Shown piece by piece: positions 17,544-26,270 of a DNA stretch of 64,000 bases (its first letter is position 1; each line of letters begins with the position of its first letter). Position numbers and translations under genes: made by a program. This DNA is from Bacillota bacterium. GTDB taxonomy: Bacteria > Bacillota_A > Clostridia > Lachnospirales > Lachnospiraceae. The notes under the pieces were generated by a model. The model did not search any database. It was given only the letters and a program-made list of their open reading frames with translations, and was not told where the DNA came from. Location of the stretch: assembly GCA_023407175.1 (NCBI GenBank), contig JAEYMU010000024.1, positions 124,001 through 188,000 of the forward strand, read 5' to 3'.

Positions 17544-19643
17544 ATGTTAAAACCTGGTATGATCATCAGCGACCGCTATGAGATTGTCGATAAAGTCGGT
17601 TCTGGCGGGATGGCTGATGTTTACAAGGCAAGAGACCAAAGATTAAATCGTTATGTAGCCATTAAGGTATTAAAACCGGAATATTCAAGTGATAAAAGTT
17701 TTGTAAATAAATTCAGAGGAGAGGCTCAATCGGCTGCCGGATTATCACATCCTAATATAGTTAATGTATACGATGTAGGTGATGATGGCAGTTTGCATTT
17801 TATTGTAATGGAGCTTGTTGAGGGCATCACCCTCAAGCGCTTTATCGAGAGAAAGGGTAAGCTTGAGATTAAGGAAGCGGTAGGAATCGGTATTCAAATT
17901 GCCCAGGGTATGGAAGCTGCACATGATAATCACATAATCCATAGAGATATTAAGCCCCAGAATATCATCATTTCAAGAGATGGTAAGGTAAAGGTTACGG
18001 ATTTTGGCATTGCCAAGGCAACCAATTCCAATACAATTACCTCTAATGCAATGGGGTCAGTACATTATCTGTCCCCGGAGCAGGCAAGAGGCGGATACAG
18101 CGATGAGAAGAGCGATATCTATTCCCTCGGTGTTACCTTATATGAGATGCTTTCCGGTAAGGTTCCCTTCGCCGGTGATAATACAGTATCGGTTGCACTG
18201 CTTCACATACAGGGTGAGGCTATGCCTTTACGTGAGCTTGATCCCGAAATTCCGGTGAGTATTGATAAAATTGTTCAAAAATGTATGCAGAAAAGACCGG
18301 AGAGAAGATATCATACTGCCTCCGAGCTGATTGCAGATTTAAAGCGTGCGATTACCAACCCGGACGGAGATTTCGTTCAGATTCCCGCATTTGTTGCTTC
18401 CGATTCGCCCACAATTAATATTTCGGACGATTTAAGCAAGATTAAAAACGGGACCTATGTGGATGAGGATTTACGCGCAACCAAAAATATCTCTCCGACC
18501 AAGATAAATGAGGAGGACGAGGAAGACCTTGATACCGTTGATGCAAAGGTGGAGAAGGTTTTTATGATAGGAACGATTGCTGTGGCTGTTATTCTTGTGA
18601 TAGCGATTATAGCGATTGTAAGCTGGTTCCTGCTGCATGGCGGAAGCGGTAAGAAGGAAGACCCCAATACAGGTGTAACCCCCACTGTGACCATGGCAGC
18701 TGAAGCAACACCGACACCACCTGTTACTGTGGACGGTGAGAAATATATTGCTCCCGATGTTTTAGGATATTCCAAGGAGGATGCAACAGAGCTGTTCCGG
18801 CAATTTGACCCTGATGTGTTTATACAATATCCTGAGGAATACTCACCTACAGTTGAGGCAGGAAAGGTAATTAAGCAATATCCGAAGGGAGAATCGGAAT
18901 ATACTGTGGGTAAGCAGGTTATCCTTACCATCAGTAAGGGTCCTGAATCCGTTGAGGTTCCTAATATCGCAGGCCTTACCGTAGATAAAGCAAAACTAAA
19001 GCTGGATGAATATGGTCTTGTTATGGTAACCTCTTATGCTGATAGTGACACGGTTGCAAAGGGCCTGGTTGTTTCTACTGATCCTGCAATCGGCTCCTCT
19101 GTAAAAACAGGAGATTCCGTTACTGTAGTAATTAGTAACGGGGTGGTTGATACGAGTGTTGCAGTTCCCAATCTGATTAATAAGACTTTGAAGGAAGCAA
19201 TCGCTGCTTTATCGGCAGCGGGGCTGGAATTAGGTAATTACAATGATGCGTCGTCCTCGGATTATGCGGTGGGGCATATCACCTATCAAAGCTATTCAGA
19301 AGGAGAAAAGGTTCCTGAAGGCACAAAGATAGATGTCACCATAAGCACAGGTCCTGCCGAATACACCGGCACCGTTGTGATAGATATTAATCCCTTCGAA
19401 TATTTGGATTATGCTGACGGGGAGCAGGCGGAAATCATTATTACTGCGGTACAGGATGGAAATCCTGGTGTGGATATTTTTGACGAGATGTGTGACGCCA
19501 ATGATTTTCCGTTGACGGTTCGTAATTTTACAATGCCAACCTCCTCGGATTGTACGATTACCATGTCAGTGGACGGAGTTGACTTTCAGCTGCCAGGTGA
19601 AACTAAGCCGTATGAATGGACGGTTACGATGACAGAGGAGTAA
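17544..19643 (+). CDS. prkC: PASTA-domain serine/threonine protein kinase (PrkC/Stk1)
   Basis: Membrane kinase that reads muropeptides or lipid II outside the cell and phosphorylates cell wall, division and translation proteins. 699 residues. Kinase domain about 10-275 with GSGGMADVYKA (ATP loop), AIKVLK (Lys), HRDIKPQN (catalytic loop), DFGIAK and SVHYLSPEQARG. A juxtamembrane acidic stretch leads to a single membrane helix near 345-366. Outside are three PASTA repeats (about 392-470, 471-540, 541-608) and a further domain of about 90 residues at the C-terminus, comparable to the extra fold seen after the PASTA repeats in other Gram-positive kinases. Lies between its phosphatase and rsgA. 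Confidence 0.96.
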   Translation: MLKPGMIISDRYEIVDKVGSGGMADVYKARDQRLNRYVAIKVLKPEYSSDKSFVNKFRGEAQSAAGLSHPNIVNVYDVGDDGSLHFIVMELVEGITLKRFIERKGKLEIKEAVGIGIQIAQGMEAAHDNHIIHRDIKPQNIIISRDGKVKVTDFGIAKATNSNTITSNAMGSVHYLSPEQARGGYSDEKSDIYSLGVTLYEMLSGKVPFAGDNTVSVALLHIQGEAMPLRELDPEIPVSIDKIVQKCMQKRPERRYHTASELIADLKRAITNPDGDFVQIPAFVASDSPTINISDDLSKIKNGTYVDEDLRATKNISPTKINEEDEEDLDTVDAKVEKVFMIGTIAVAVILVIAIIAIVSWFLLHGGSGKKEDPNTGVTPTVTMAAEATPTPPVTVDGEKYIAPDVLGYSKEDATELFRQFDPDVFIQYPEEYSPTVEAGKVIKQYPKGESEYTVGKQVILTISKGPESVEVPNIAGLTVDKAKLKLDEYGLVMVTSYADSDTVAKGLVVSTDPAIGSSVKTGDSVTVVISNGVVDTSVAVPNLINKTLKEAIAALSAAGLELGNYNDASSSDYAVGHITYQSYSEGEKVPEGTKIDVTISTGPAEYTGTVVIDINPFEYLDYADGEQAEIIITAVQDGNPGVDIFDEMCDANDFPLTVRNFTMPTSSDCTITMSVDGVDFQLPGETKPYEWTVTMTEE

Positions 19644-19646
19644 AGC

Positions 19647-20528
19647 TTGAAGGGGAAAATTATCAAGGGTATTGCGGGTTTTTACTATGTTCATACACCA
19701 GATAATGATGTGATTTATGAATGTAAGGCAAAGGGGATTTTTCGCAATCAGAGGATTAAACCGCTGGTTGGCGATGATGTGGAAATAGATACCGATAATC
19801 AACCGCCGGGCGAAGGAACAATTGTAGATATATTACAAAGAAGGAATGAATTAATAAGGCCCGCTGTTGCAAATGTGGATCAGGCACTGGTTCTGTTTGC
19901 AGCAGCAAGGCCTGCTCCTAATCTAAATTTGTTAGACCGGTTTCTAATTATGATGGAAAAGCAAGGGCTTGATACGATCATCTGTTTTAATAAAATGGAT
20001 ATTGTATCAGAGCAGGAAGCATCAAAGCTAAAAGAAACCTACGAAAAATGTGGCAGTAGTGTTCTGTATGCCAGTTTACTTAAGCAAGAGGGTATTTCGG
20101 AATTATATGCCTTAATGAAAGGGAAAACCACGGTACTTGCCGGGCCTTCCGGAGTCGGAAAATCAACCTTAATCAATCTGCTTCAGCCGGGGATTCATAT
20201 GGAGACGGGTGCTGTCAGCGAGAAGATCGAACGGGGAAAGCATACGACCAGGCATTCGGAGCTGATATTTGTAGAGCAGGATACTTATGTCTGCGACACA
20301 CCCGGCTTCAGTTCCCTTAATCTGATTGACATGAAGAAAGAAGAACTTAGGGAATATTTTGCAGAATTCAGAGAATATGAAGAAAATTGCCGCTTTCTTA
20401 GCTGCAGTCATCTGAGTGAACCTGGCTGCGCTGTAAAGGAAGCACTAAAGCAGCAAAAAATAAGTGCAGTAAGATATGAGAATTATACCTTGCTTTATGA
20501 GGAATTGAAAAACCAGAAACGGTATTAG
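19647..20528 (+). CDS. rsgA: Small ribosomal subunit GTPase RsgA
   Basis: Circularly permuted GTPase that checks late 30S subunit assembly. Motif order is permuted as expected: NKMD (G4) first, then GPSGVGKST (G1), KHTTRH (G2) and DTPGFSSL (G3). An N-terminal OB domain and a C-terminal zinc finger (CRFLSCSHLSEPGC) are present. 293 residues, normal. TTG start at 19647, 6 bases after GAGGAG and 3 bases after the kinase stop, so the two are tightly coupled. The order PPM phosphatase - PASTA kinase - rsgA - rpe - thiN is conserved in Firmicutes. Confidence 0.96.
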   Translation: MKGKIIKGIAGFYYVHTPDNDVIYECKAKGIFRNQRIKPLVGDDVEIDTDNQPPGEGTIVDILQRRNELIRPAVANVDQALVLFAAARPAPNLNLLDRFLIMMEKQGLDTIICFNKMDIVSEQEASKLKETYEKCGSSVLYASLLKQEGISELYALMKGKTTVLAGPSGVGKSTLINLLQPGIHMETGAVSEKIERGKHTTRHSELIFVEQDTYVCDTPGFSSLNLIDMKKEELREYFAEFREYEENCRFLSCSHLSEPGCAVKEALKQQKISAVRYENYTLLYEELKNQKRY

Positions 20529-20567
20529 TGCACGGTATCACCAATCAAGAAAGGTATGGTATATAAC

Positions 20568-21242
20568 ATGATAAAACTTGCTCCATCGATACTTGCGGCG
20601 GATTTTAACCAACTTGGGGAGCAGATTGGGCTTTTGGAACAGGCGGGAGCGCAATATCTCCATATTGATGTTATGGATGGGCTTTTTGTTCCAAGCATCA
20701 GCTTTGGTATGCCTTTGATAGCTTCGATACGAAAGAATTCGAAGCTTATTTTTGATGTTCATTTAATGATTCAGGAACCAATCCGGTATCTGGAGGAGTT
20801 TAAAGCGGCAGGAGCCGATATTATTACCGTACATGCGGAGGCCTGTACGCATCTGCACCGGACGGTAACTAAGATAAAGGAGCTGGGATTAAAGGCTGGG
20901 ATTTCCCTCAATCCAGCGACTTCGTTAAGTACTCTGGAATATATTTTGCCGGAGGTAGACATGATATTAATAATGACAGTAAATCCTGGTTATGGCGGAC
21001 AGGCATTTATTCCAAGCTCGTTGCGAAAGATCAGGTCACTGAAGGAAATGGCACTTCGCCTGGGAGCTGAAATTGATATTGAGGTGGACGGCGGTATTAC
21101 AACAGGTAATGTAACCGAGGTGCTTGAAGCTGGTGCCAATATCATTGTAGCCGGTACATCAGTATTTCGCGGGAATGTTTTGGAGAATGTTGCGGAGTTT
21201 AAGAAGAGGTTTCTTGCCAGGGATGATAAACAGCATGAGTAA
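20568..21242 (+). CDS. rpe: Ribulose-phosphate 3-epimerase
   Basis: TIM-barrel enzyme that interconverts ribulose 5-phosphate and xylulose 5-phosphate in the pentose phosphate pathway. Shows APSILAADF, the metal-binding HIDVMDG and VHLMI, HAEA, MTVNPGYGGQAF and the phosphate-binding VDGGI. ATG 20568 (MIKLAPSIL) fits the family; the ATG at 20556 lies one base after the AGAAAGG site. About 224 residues. Confidence 0.96.
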   Translation: MIKLAPSILAADFNQLGEQIGLLEQAGAQYLHIDVMDGLFVPSISFGMPLIASIRKNSKLIFDVHLMIQEPIRYLEEFKAAGADIITVHAEACTHLHRTVTKIKELGLKAGISLNPATSLSTLEYILPEVDMILIMTVNPGYGGQAFIPSSLRKIRSLKEMALRLGAEIDIEVDGGITTGNVTEVLEAGANIIVAGTSVFRGNVLENVAEFKKRFLARDDKQHE

Positions 21243-21894
21243 GGAAGAAAACAAAATTCTTGTCATTACCGGAGGACAGATCGGGGATGACTTTTTATTA
21301 GAGCTTCTTAAAAAAGAAAGCTATCAGCTGATCATTGCTGCCGATCACGGACTTATGGCCGCAGACCGTTTAAACATTGGGCCGGACTATATCGTGGGTG
21401 ATTTTGATTCGGTTTCAGCGTCCCTCTTAGAGAAATATGAGAATAAATCCACGCCGATAAAAACCTTTCCGAGAGAGAAGGATAAAACAGATACTCAGAT
21501 TGCATTGGAGCTGGCCTTGATGAAGCATCCTACTGCCATTGATTTGGTCGGAGCAACGGGCAGCCGGTTTGACCATGTACTTGCCAATATTCATTTATTG
21601 TTATTGCCGCTCCAGCTTGGAATTACAGCCAGTATTCTGGATGCAAATAATAAAATTTATTTAAAAGATAAAAGCTTTACCATAGATAAAAACAACCAAT
21701 ACGGACAGTTTGTTTCCCTGCTGCCCTTTAGCGAAAGGGTAAGCGGTCTGACGCTGAAAGGCTTTAAATATCCGCTTGACCATATTATTTATCCGGCAGG
21801 AAGCAGTCTGGGAATTAGTAATGAGATTGAACTGGAGAAAGCCAATGTAGAGTTTACAGAGGGTATCCTTATTGTGATAGAAGCCAGAGATTAA
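21235..21894 (+). CDS. thiN: Thiamine pyrophosphokinase
   Basis: Transfers pyrophosphate from ATP to thiamine to make thiamine pyrophosphate. Signature blocks: ITGGQIGDDF, ADHGLMAAD, VGDFDSVS, TDTQIALE and GATGSRFDH, plus a C-terminal thiamine-binding domain with GLTLKGFKYPL and SLGISNE. About 219 residues. ATG 21235 overlaps the rpe stop by 8 bases (translational coupling); an ATG at 21223 is also possible. No THI-box is present before it, as expected for a salvage gene inside this operon. Confidence 0.94.
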   Translation: MSKEENKILVITGGQIGDDFLLELLKKESYQLIIAADHGLMAADRLNIGPDYIVGDFDSVSASLLEKYENKSTPIKTFPREKDKTDTQIALELALMKHPTAIDLVGATGSRFDHVLANIHLLLLPLQLGITASILDANNKIYLKDKSFTIDKNNQYGQFVSLLPFSERVSGLTLKGFKYPLDHIIYPAGSSLGISNEIELEKANVEFTEGILIVIEARD

Positions 21895-21931
21895 GGTTTG
21901 AAAGAAAGTATATTTAGGAAGGAAGACACAA

Positions 21932-23029
21932 ATGAAATTAGGTATTGTAGGCTTACCAAATGTAGGTAAGAGCACACTCTTCAATTCATTAACAAAGGCC
22001 GGAGCAGAATCCGCCAATTATCCGTTTTGCACAATTGATCCCAATATAGGTATAGTTCCGGTTCCAGATGGGAGACTAAAGGTATTGGGAGACTTATATA
22101 ATTCGGAGAAGGTGGTAGCAGCAACAATTGAATTTGTAGATATCGCCGGTCTGGTTAAGGGTGCTTCCAAAGGAGAAGGATTAGGCAATCAGTTTCTCTC
22201 TAATATAAGGGAGGTTGATGCAATTGTCCATGTGGTACGTTGCTTTGATGATGCCAATGTTATTCATGTGGATGGCTCTGTAAATCCATTAAGAGATATC
22301 GAAACAATTAATTTGGAATTAATATTCTCTGATCTTGAGATATTGGAGCGGCGAATTTCAAGGACCGCCAAGGGGGCGAAGAATGATAAGTCCCTGGCAA
22401 AGGAGTTGGAGCTACTGGACCGCTTAAAAGCATTTTTAGAGGAGGGCAGAATGGCAAAGACCTTTCTGACCGAGGATGAAGAGGAGCAGGAATTCTTGGG
22501 TAGCTACAATCTATTGACAGCAAAGCCGGTGATCTATGCGGCAAATGTGAAGGAAGATGATTTGGCTGATGATGGAGACAGTAATGATTATGTTAAAGCA
22601 GTCCGCGAGTTTGCAGCTTTGGAGCATTCGGAAGCTTTCGTAATCTGTGCACAGATTGAACAGGAGATAGCAGAGCTTGAGGAAGACGAGAAGAAAATGT
22701 TCTTAGAGGAGCTGGGGCTTAAGGAATCCGGTTTGGAAAAATTAATTAAGGCCAGCTACCGATTGCTTGGGCTGATCAGCTATCTGACTGCCGGACCTAA
22801 GGAAACAAAGGCATGGACCATTAAGGTGGGAACAAAGGCGCCCCAGGCGGCTGGCAAAATTCATTCGGATTTTGAACGCGGTTTTATCCGTGCAGAGATT
22901 GTAAGCTATCAAAATCTTGTGGAATGTGGCAATTATAACGCAGCAAAGGAGAAAGGTCTTGTGCGTTCCGAAGGAAAGGAATATGTGGTACAGGACGGCG
23001 ATGTAGTATTGTTTCGTTTCAATGTTTAG
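21932..23029 (+). CDS. ychF: Redox-regulated ATPase/GTPase YchF
   Basis: Obg-family P-loop NTPase that binds ribosomes and prefers ATP. Shows GLPNVGKSTLFNSLT (G1), the G2 region NYPFCTIDPN, DIAGLVKGASKGEGLGNQFL (G3) and the C-terminal TGS domain (about 280-365), with the conserved ERGFIRAEI near its end. 365 residues, normal. ATG follows GGAAGGAAG. Its stop lies 19 bases before lgt. Confidence 0.96.
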   Translation: MKLGIVGLPNVGKSTLFNSLTKAGAESANYPFCTIDPNIGIVPVPDGRLKVLGDLYNSEKVVAATIEFVDIAGLVKGASKGEGLGNQFLSNIREVDAIVHVVRCFDDANVIHVDGSVNPLRDIETINLELIFSDLEILERRISRTAKGAKNDKSLAKELELLDRLKAFLEEGRMAKTFLTEDEEEQEFLGSYNLLTAKPVIYAANVKEDDLADDGDSNDYVKAVREFAALEHSEAFVICAQIEQEIAELEEDEKKMFLEELGLKESGLEKLIKASYRLLGLISYLTAGPKETKAWTIKVGTKAPQAAGKIHSDFERGFIRAEIVSYQNLVECGNYNAAKEKGLVRSEGKEYVVQDGDVVLFRFNV

Positions 23030-23048
23030 TCAGGAATGATAGAAAGCG

Positions 23049-23990
23049 GTGACAGTTTTGCTGTATAGTATGAATACCGATATAAATTTCCCTAATTTGG
23101 GTATTTCTCTTAAGGATGTTGCGTCCGGAATCGAGGTTTTTGGATTTCGGATTGCATTCTATGGAATTATCATTGGCTGTGGGATGCTGCTCGGCTGGTT
23201 GATTTCAGAATGGATGGCAAGAAGAACCGGACAAAATCCGGAAATTTATCTGGATTTTGCGCTGGTGGCAATCTTGTTTTCGGTCATTGGAGCGAGACTG
23301 TATTATGTGGCCTTCGCCTGGAATGAATTTGCAGATGATCCGATATCCATTTTAAATCTGAGAACGGGTGGTCTGGCAATTTATGGCGGAATCATCGGTG
23401 CGGTTTTGACCGCCATAATTTATACAAGGATAAAAAAATATCCCTTCTGGCTTCTTGCCGACACCGGCTGTATTGGTTTGATTACGGGGCAGATGATCGG
23501 ACGGTGGGGGAATTTCTTCAATCGAGAAGCCTTCGGCAAATATACGGATGGGCTTTTTGCCATGCAGTTGGACCGGAGAGTCGTATCCAGTATATACAGC
23601 GCGGCGGTATCGGATGCGGAGCTTCAGGAGATGTATGCGGGAAAGACGGCAGCACTAAACCGGATTATGGAGATCCGCAATCACATTGTGACAATCAACG
23701 GAGTGGAATATATTCAGGTGCATCCGACCTTCCTGTATGAATCCTTATGGAATCTGGCCCTGCTGATTATTTTAATTTTATATACGAAGCATAAAAAGTT
23801 CGACGGAGAGATCATGCTGCTGTATTTGGCTGGTTATGGTCTGGGACGGGCATGGATGGAGGGCCTGCGGACAGACCAGTTGTTTTTATGGGGAACACCT
23901 ATTGCAGTTTCCCAGCTTTTATCAGCAGCCATAGTTATTGTGGCAGTTGTTCTGTTGGTTGTGAAGCGTACAAAGCTAAAAAAGGGTTAG
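23049..23990 (+). CDS. lgt: Prolipoprotein diacylglyceryl transferase
   Basis: Polytopic membrane enzyme that attaches diacylglycerol to the lipobox cysteine, the first step of lipoprotein maturation. About seven membrane helices; signature motif GRWGNFFNREAFG, plus GGLAIYGGIIGA and HPTFLYES, which hold the essential residues. 313 residues. A roughly 45-residue soluble insertion (about 180-225) lies between the signature and HPTFLYES. GTG 23049 is taken as start, with a weak AGAAAG before it; TTG 23058 and ATG 23070 are alternatives. A strong terminator overlaps the stop codon. Confidence 0.93.
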   Translation: MTVLLYSMNTDINFPNLGISLKDVASGIEVFGFRIAFYGIIIGCGMLLGWLISEWMARRTGQNPEIYLDFALVAILFSVIGARLYYVAFAWNEFADDPISILNLRTGGLAIYGGIIGAVLTAIIYTRIKKYPFWLLADTGCIGLITGQMIGRWGNFFNREAFGKYTDGLFAMQLDRRVVSSIYSAAVSDAELQEMYAGKTAALNRIMEIRNHIVTINGVEYIQVHPTFLYESLWNLALLIILILYTKHKKFDGEIMLLYLAGYGLGRAWMEGLRTDQLFLWGTPIAVSQLLSAAIVIVAVVLLVVKRTKLKKG

Positions 23991-24018
23991 GACTAATTTC
24001 CTAACCCGTTTTCTTTTT
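23984..24018 (+). terminator. Rho-independent terminator after lgt
   Basis: Perfect 9-base-pair stem GGGTTAGGA / TCCTAACCC with a 6-base loop, followed by GTTTTCTTTTT. The left arm includes the lgt stop codon. Separates the ychF-lgt unit from the dcw cluster. Confidence 0.9.
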
Positions 24019-24027
24019 GCCTATATG

Positions 24028-24057
24028 TTGACATAATTTGTTCGATTTTTTTAAAAT
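24028..24057 (+). promoter_or_regulatory. Candidate sigma-A promoter upstream of mraZ
   Basis: Perfect TTGACA (24028-24033), 18 bases, then TAAAAT (24052-24057). It would read into a terminator-like hairpin at 24095-24131, so part of its transcripts may stop in the leader. Confidence 0.55.
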
Positions 24058-24094
24058 GCACTATATCTAGTAAGAATCTATCGAAAATGCTCGG

Positions 24095-24131
24095 AAAGCC
24101 TGTTAAAATAAGGATTTCAGGGCTTTTTTTT
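24095..24131 (+). terminator. Terminator-like hairpin in the mraZ leader
   Basis: AAAGCCTG and CAGGGCTTT pair around a 15-base loop with one bulged G, followed by a run of T. It lies between the TTGACA promoter at 24028 and the MraZ-type operator, so it may act as an attenuator. Confidence 0.5.
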
Positions 24132-24144
24132 ATGGATTTCATAC

Positions 24145-24171
24145 TTGATTAATTCCCAAAATTAATATAAA
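24145..24171 (+). promoter_or_regulatory. Candidate promoter next to the MraZ operator
   Basis: TTGATT, 15 bases, then TATAAA (24166-24171), beyond the terminator-like hairpin. A start near 24178 would place the GTGG repeats right at the transcription start, the usual place for MraZ repression. Spacing is short, so the assignment is tentative. Confidence 0.4.
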
Positions 24172-24180
24172 ATGTACTCA

Positions 24181-24230
24181 TGAGTGGAGCAAAGTGGTGG
24201 GAAGTGGAGCGATATACCACAAAAGTGGGG
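24181..24230 (+). promoter_or_regulatory. MraZ-type operator: phased AAGTGG repeats
   Basis: Direct repeats of (A/G)AGTGG with GTGG at 24184, 24194, 24204 and 24225: three copies spaced exactly 10 bases and a fourth 21 bases on (two helical turns). MraZ proteins are known to bind direct repeats of this kind (TGGGA/AAAGTG types, about 10-base period) before the dcw cluster, of which mraZ is the first gene. Autoregulation is therefore likely. Confidence 0.75.
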
Positions 24231-24283
24231 AACAAGACCCGGCTGACTGATCACAATGCGAAGGATAAAGAGGGTGCTGCCAG

Positions 24284-24712
24284 ATGTTCATGGGAGAATA
24301 TGAACATTCCATCGATGCAAAAGGAAGAATTATCATACCGTCCAGATTTAGAGATGATTTAGGGGACAAGTTCTTTGTTACCGTTGGTCTGGATGGGTGT
24401 TTATTTTTGTACCCTAAGGATGCCTGGGAGGCCTTTTCGGAAGAGTTAAGTAAGCTTCCGGGAACAAAGGAAGCAAGACAGCTGCAGCGTACGATCTTCG
24501 GAAGAGCAGCTGCATGCGAAGTGGACAAGCAGGGAAGAATACTGATACCGGCGACGCTAAGGGAAGCCGCAAGCTTAGAGAAGGATGTTGTTTTTGTCGG
24601 AGTGCTGAATAAGATAGAACTCTGGAGCAAGGAGCGGTATAAGGACAATAGTGACATTGACAATATGGATACGATTGCGGAGCATGTAGCGCAGTTTGGC
24701 ATAAGGTTTTAG
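24284..24712 (+). CDS. mraZ: Transcriptional regulator MraZ
   Basis: Two tandem AbrB-like (SpoVT-AbrB fold) domains, 142 residues, full length. Starts [20 protein letters not shown] and has the second-domain motif [17 protein letters not shown], both with the DxKGR/DxQGR signature. In other bacteria MraZ forms ring oligomers that bind direct repeats in front of its own gene; such repeats are at 24181-24230 here. First gene of the dcw cluster; rsmH follows after 8 bases. Confidence 0.97.
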   Translation: MFMGEYEHSIDAKGRIIIPSRFRDDLGDKFFVTVGLDGCLFLYPKDAWEAFSEELSKLPGTKEARQLQRTIFGRAAACEVDKQGRILIPATLREAASLEKDVVFVGVLNKIELWSKERYKDNSDIDNMDTIAEHVAQFGIRF

Positions 24713-24723
24713 GAGGTGTCGTG

Positions 24724-25653
24724 TTGTTTGAGCACAAATCGGTATTACTGGAAGAAACGATAGATAATCTTAACATAAAGCCGGAAGGAATTTATGTGGA
24801 TGGAACCCTGGGAGGGGCGGGACATTCCTGTGAGATAGTAAAACGTCTGGAAAACGGAAGATTAATTGGAATCGATCAGGATGAGGCGGCAATCAAGGCC
24901 GCTAAAGAACGGTTGGAACCGTGGAAGGAACAGGTAACGATTGTAAGAAGCAATTACTGTGATATGAAGCAGGTACTAGGGGAGCTATCCATCCCACAGG
25001 TCAGCGGAATTCTTCTGGATCTGGGAGTGTCCTCCTATCAATTGGACACGCCTGAACGGGGTTTTTCCTATAGGGAAGACGCCCCCCTTGATATGAGAAT
25101 GGACACAAGAAACGAGAGGACAGCAAGAGACATCATTAATGGATACAGTGAGCTTGAACTGTTTCACATTATCCGGGATTACGGAGAGGATAATTTTGCG
25201 AAGAATATCGCAAAGCATATCGTAAGAATGAGGCAGGAAAAGCCGATTGAAACTACCTTTGAATTAAATGAAGCGGTAAAAGCGGCAATTCCCATGAAGC
25301 TTCGTTTGGGTACCGGACATCCCTCCAAAAGAACCTTTCAGGCCATCCGGATTGAATTAAATAAGGAGCTTGAGGTATTAAAGAATTCCTTACAGGATAT
25401 GATAGAGCTTCTGGTCCCCGGTGGCAGGCTGTGTATTATAACCTTCCACTCGCTGGAGGATAGGATTGTGAAAGCGTGCTTTAAGCAGAATGAAAATCCT
25501 TGTACCTGTCCTCCTGATTTTCCGGTCTGTGTATGCAAAAAGAGGCCGACAGGAAGAATAATTTCCAGAAAGCCCATACTTCCGTCACAGGAGGAACTGG
25601 AATACAATAAGAGAGCGAAAAGCGCCAAATTGCGGGTGTTTGAAAAGCTGTAG
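24724..25653 (+). CDS. rsmH: 16S rRNA (cytosine-1402-N4)-methyltransferase RsmH
   Basis: SAM-dependent methyltransferase acting on C1402 of 16S rRNA. Shows [21 protein letters not shown] (SAM loop), [28 protein letters not shown] and [12 protein letters not shown], all typical. A cysteine-rich loop ([13 protein letters not shown]) is common in Firmicute members. About 309 residues. TTG 24724 (MFEHKSVLL) is 6 bases after AGGAGGTG and fits the family; GTG 24721 is the alternative. Coupled to mraZ. Confidence 0.96.
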   Translation: MFEHKSVLLEETIDNLNIKPEGIYVDGTLGGAGHSCEIVKRLENGRLIGIDQDEAAIKAAKERLEPWKEQVTIVRSNYCDMKQVLGELSIPQVSGILLDLGVSSYQLDTPERGFSYREDAPLDMRMDTRNERTARDIINGYSELELFHIIRDYGEDNFAKNIAKHIVRMRQEKPIETTFELNEAVKAAIPMKLRLGTGHPSKRTFQAIRIELNKELEVLKNSLQDMIELLVPGGRLCIITFHSLEDRIVKACFKQNENPCTCPPDFPVCVCKKRPTGRIISRKPILPSQEELEYNKRAKSAKLRVFEKL

Positions 25654-25758
25654 CACAGATAGTGCCGGAATGAGAAATTGATTTTGATTCATTAGGAAAA
25701 GTCGAAGGTAACACGAAGGATTATAGATTAGAAACAATGACCGGGGAGTGGATTTTGC

Positions 25759-26238
25759 ATGGAGGCAAGAAGGAAAAAATATGATCAGGAATATATAGGG
25801 ACAAGCTATGTGGAGGGTAATACAGTCCGCAAGCTGAATGCCGTACCGGACAGGAGAGAGGAGCAGTATCAGGTTCCCACACCGCGCAGACAGGCAAACA
25901 GGCAGACTAAGGCATTATCCGGCATTAATATTACCTCATTGCTGATTCTTACGGCTGCCATTGTGGCAACCCTGTATTTGTGTGTGGATTATATCAGGGT
26001 ACAGTCGAATATTAGCCGGCTGGAGAATGAAATTAGTGCAAAGCAGGAGAAATTGATCACTCTGACCAGGAATAATGATGCTGCCTATGAAGCGGTTAAT
26101 GTGGCCTATGACCTTGCCTATGTGTATCGTGTGGCGGTTGAGGAGCTAGGTATGGTATATCCCAATGAAAATACGGTAATAAAGTACCAGGGCAGCGATA
26201 ATGATTATGTGAGACAATATGAAGATATACCGCAATAA
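25759..26238 (+). CDS. ftsL: FtsL-like cell division protein
   Basis: Small bitopic membrane protein of 159 residues: a basic cytoplasmic N-terminus (about 1-55), one membrane helix (about 56-80, TSLLILTAAIVATLYLCVDY) and an extracellular coiled coil (ISRLENEISAKQEKLITLTRNN). This layout and its place between rsmH and a class B penicillin-binding protein match FtsL, which together with DivIC and FtsQ activates septal wall synthesis. Sequence identity in the family is low, so the call rests on topology and position. Confidence 0.85.
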   Translation: MEARRKKYDQEYIGTSYVEGNTVRKLNAVPDRREEQYQVPTPRRQANRQTKALSGINITSLLILTAAIVATLYLCVDYIRVQSNISRLENEISAKQEKLITLTRNNDAAYEAVNVAYDLAYVYRVAVEELGMVYPNENTVIKYQGSDNDYVRQYEDIPQ

Positions 26239-26270
26239 TACTGCGATGCAGCAGATGAGGGTAAGCTACG

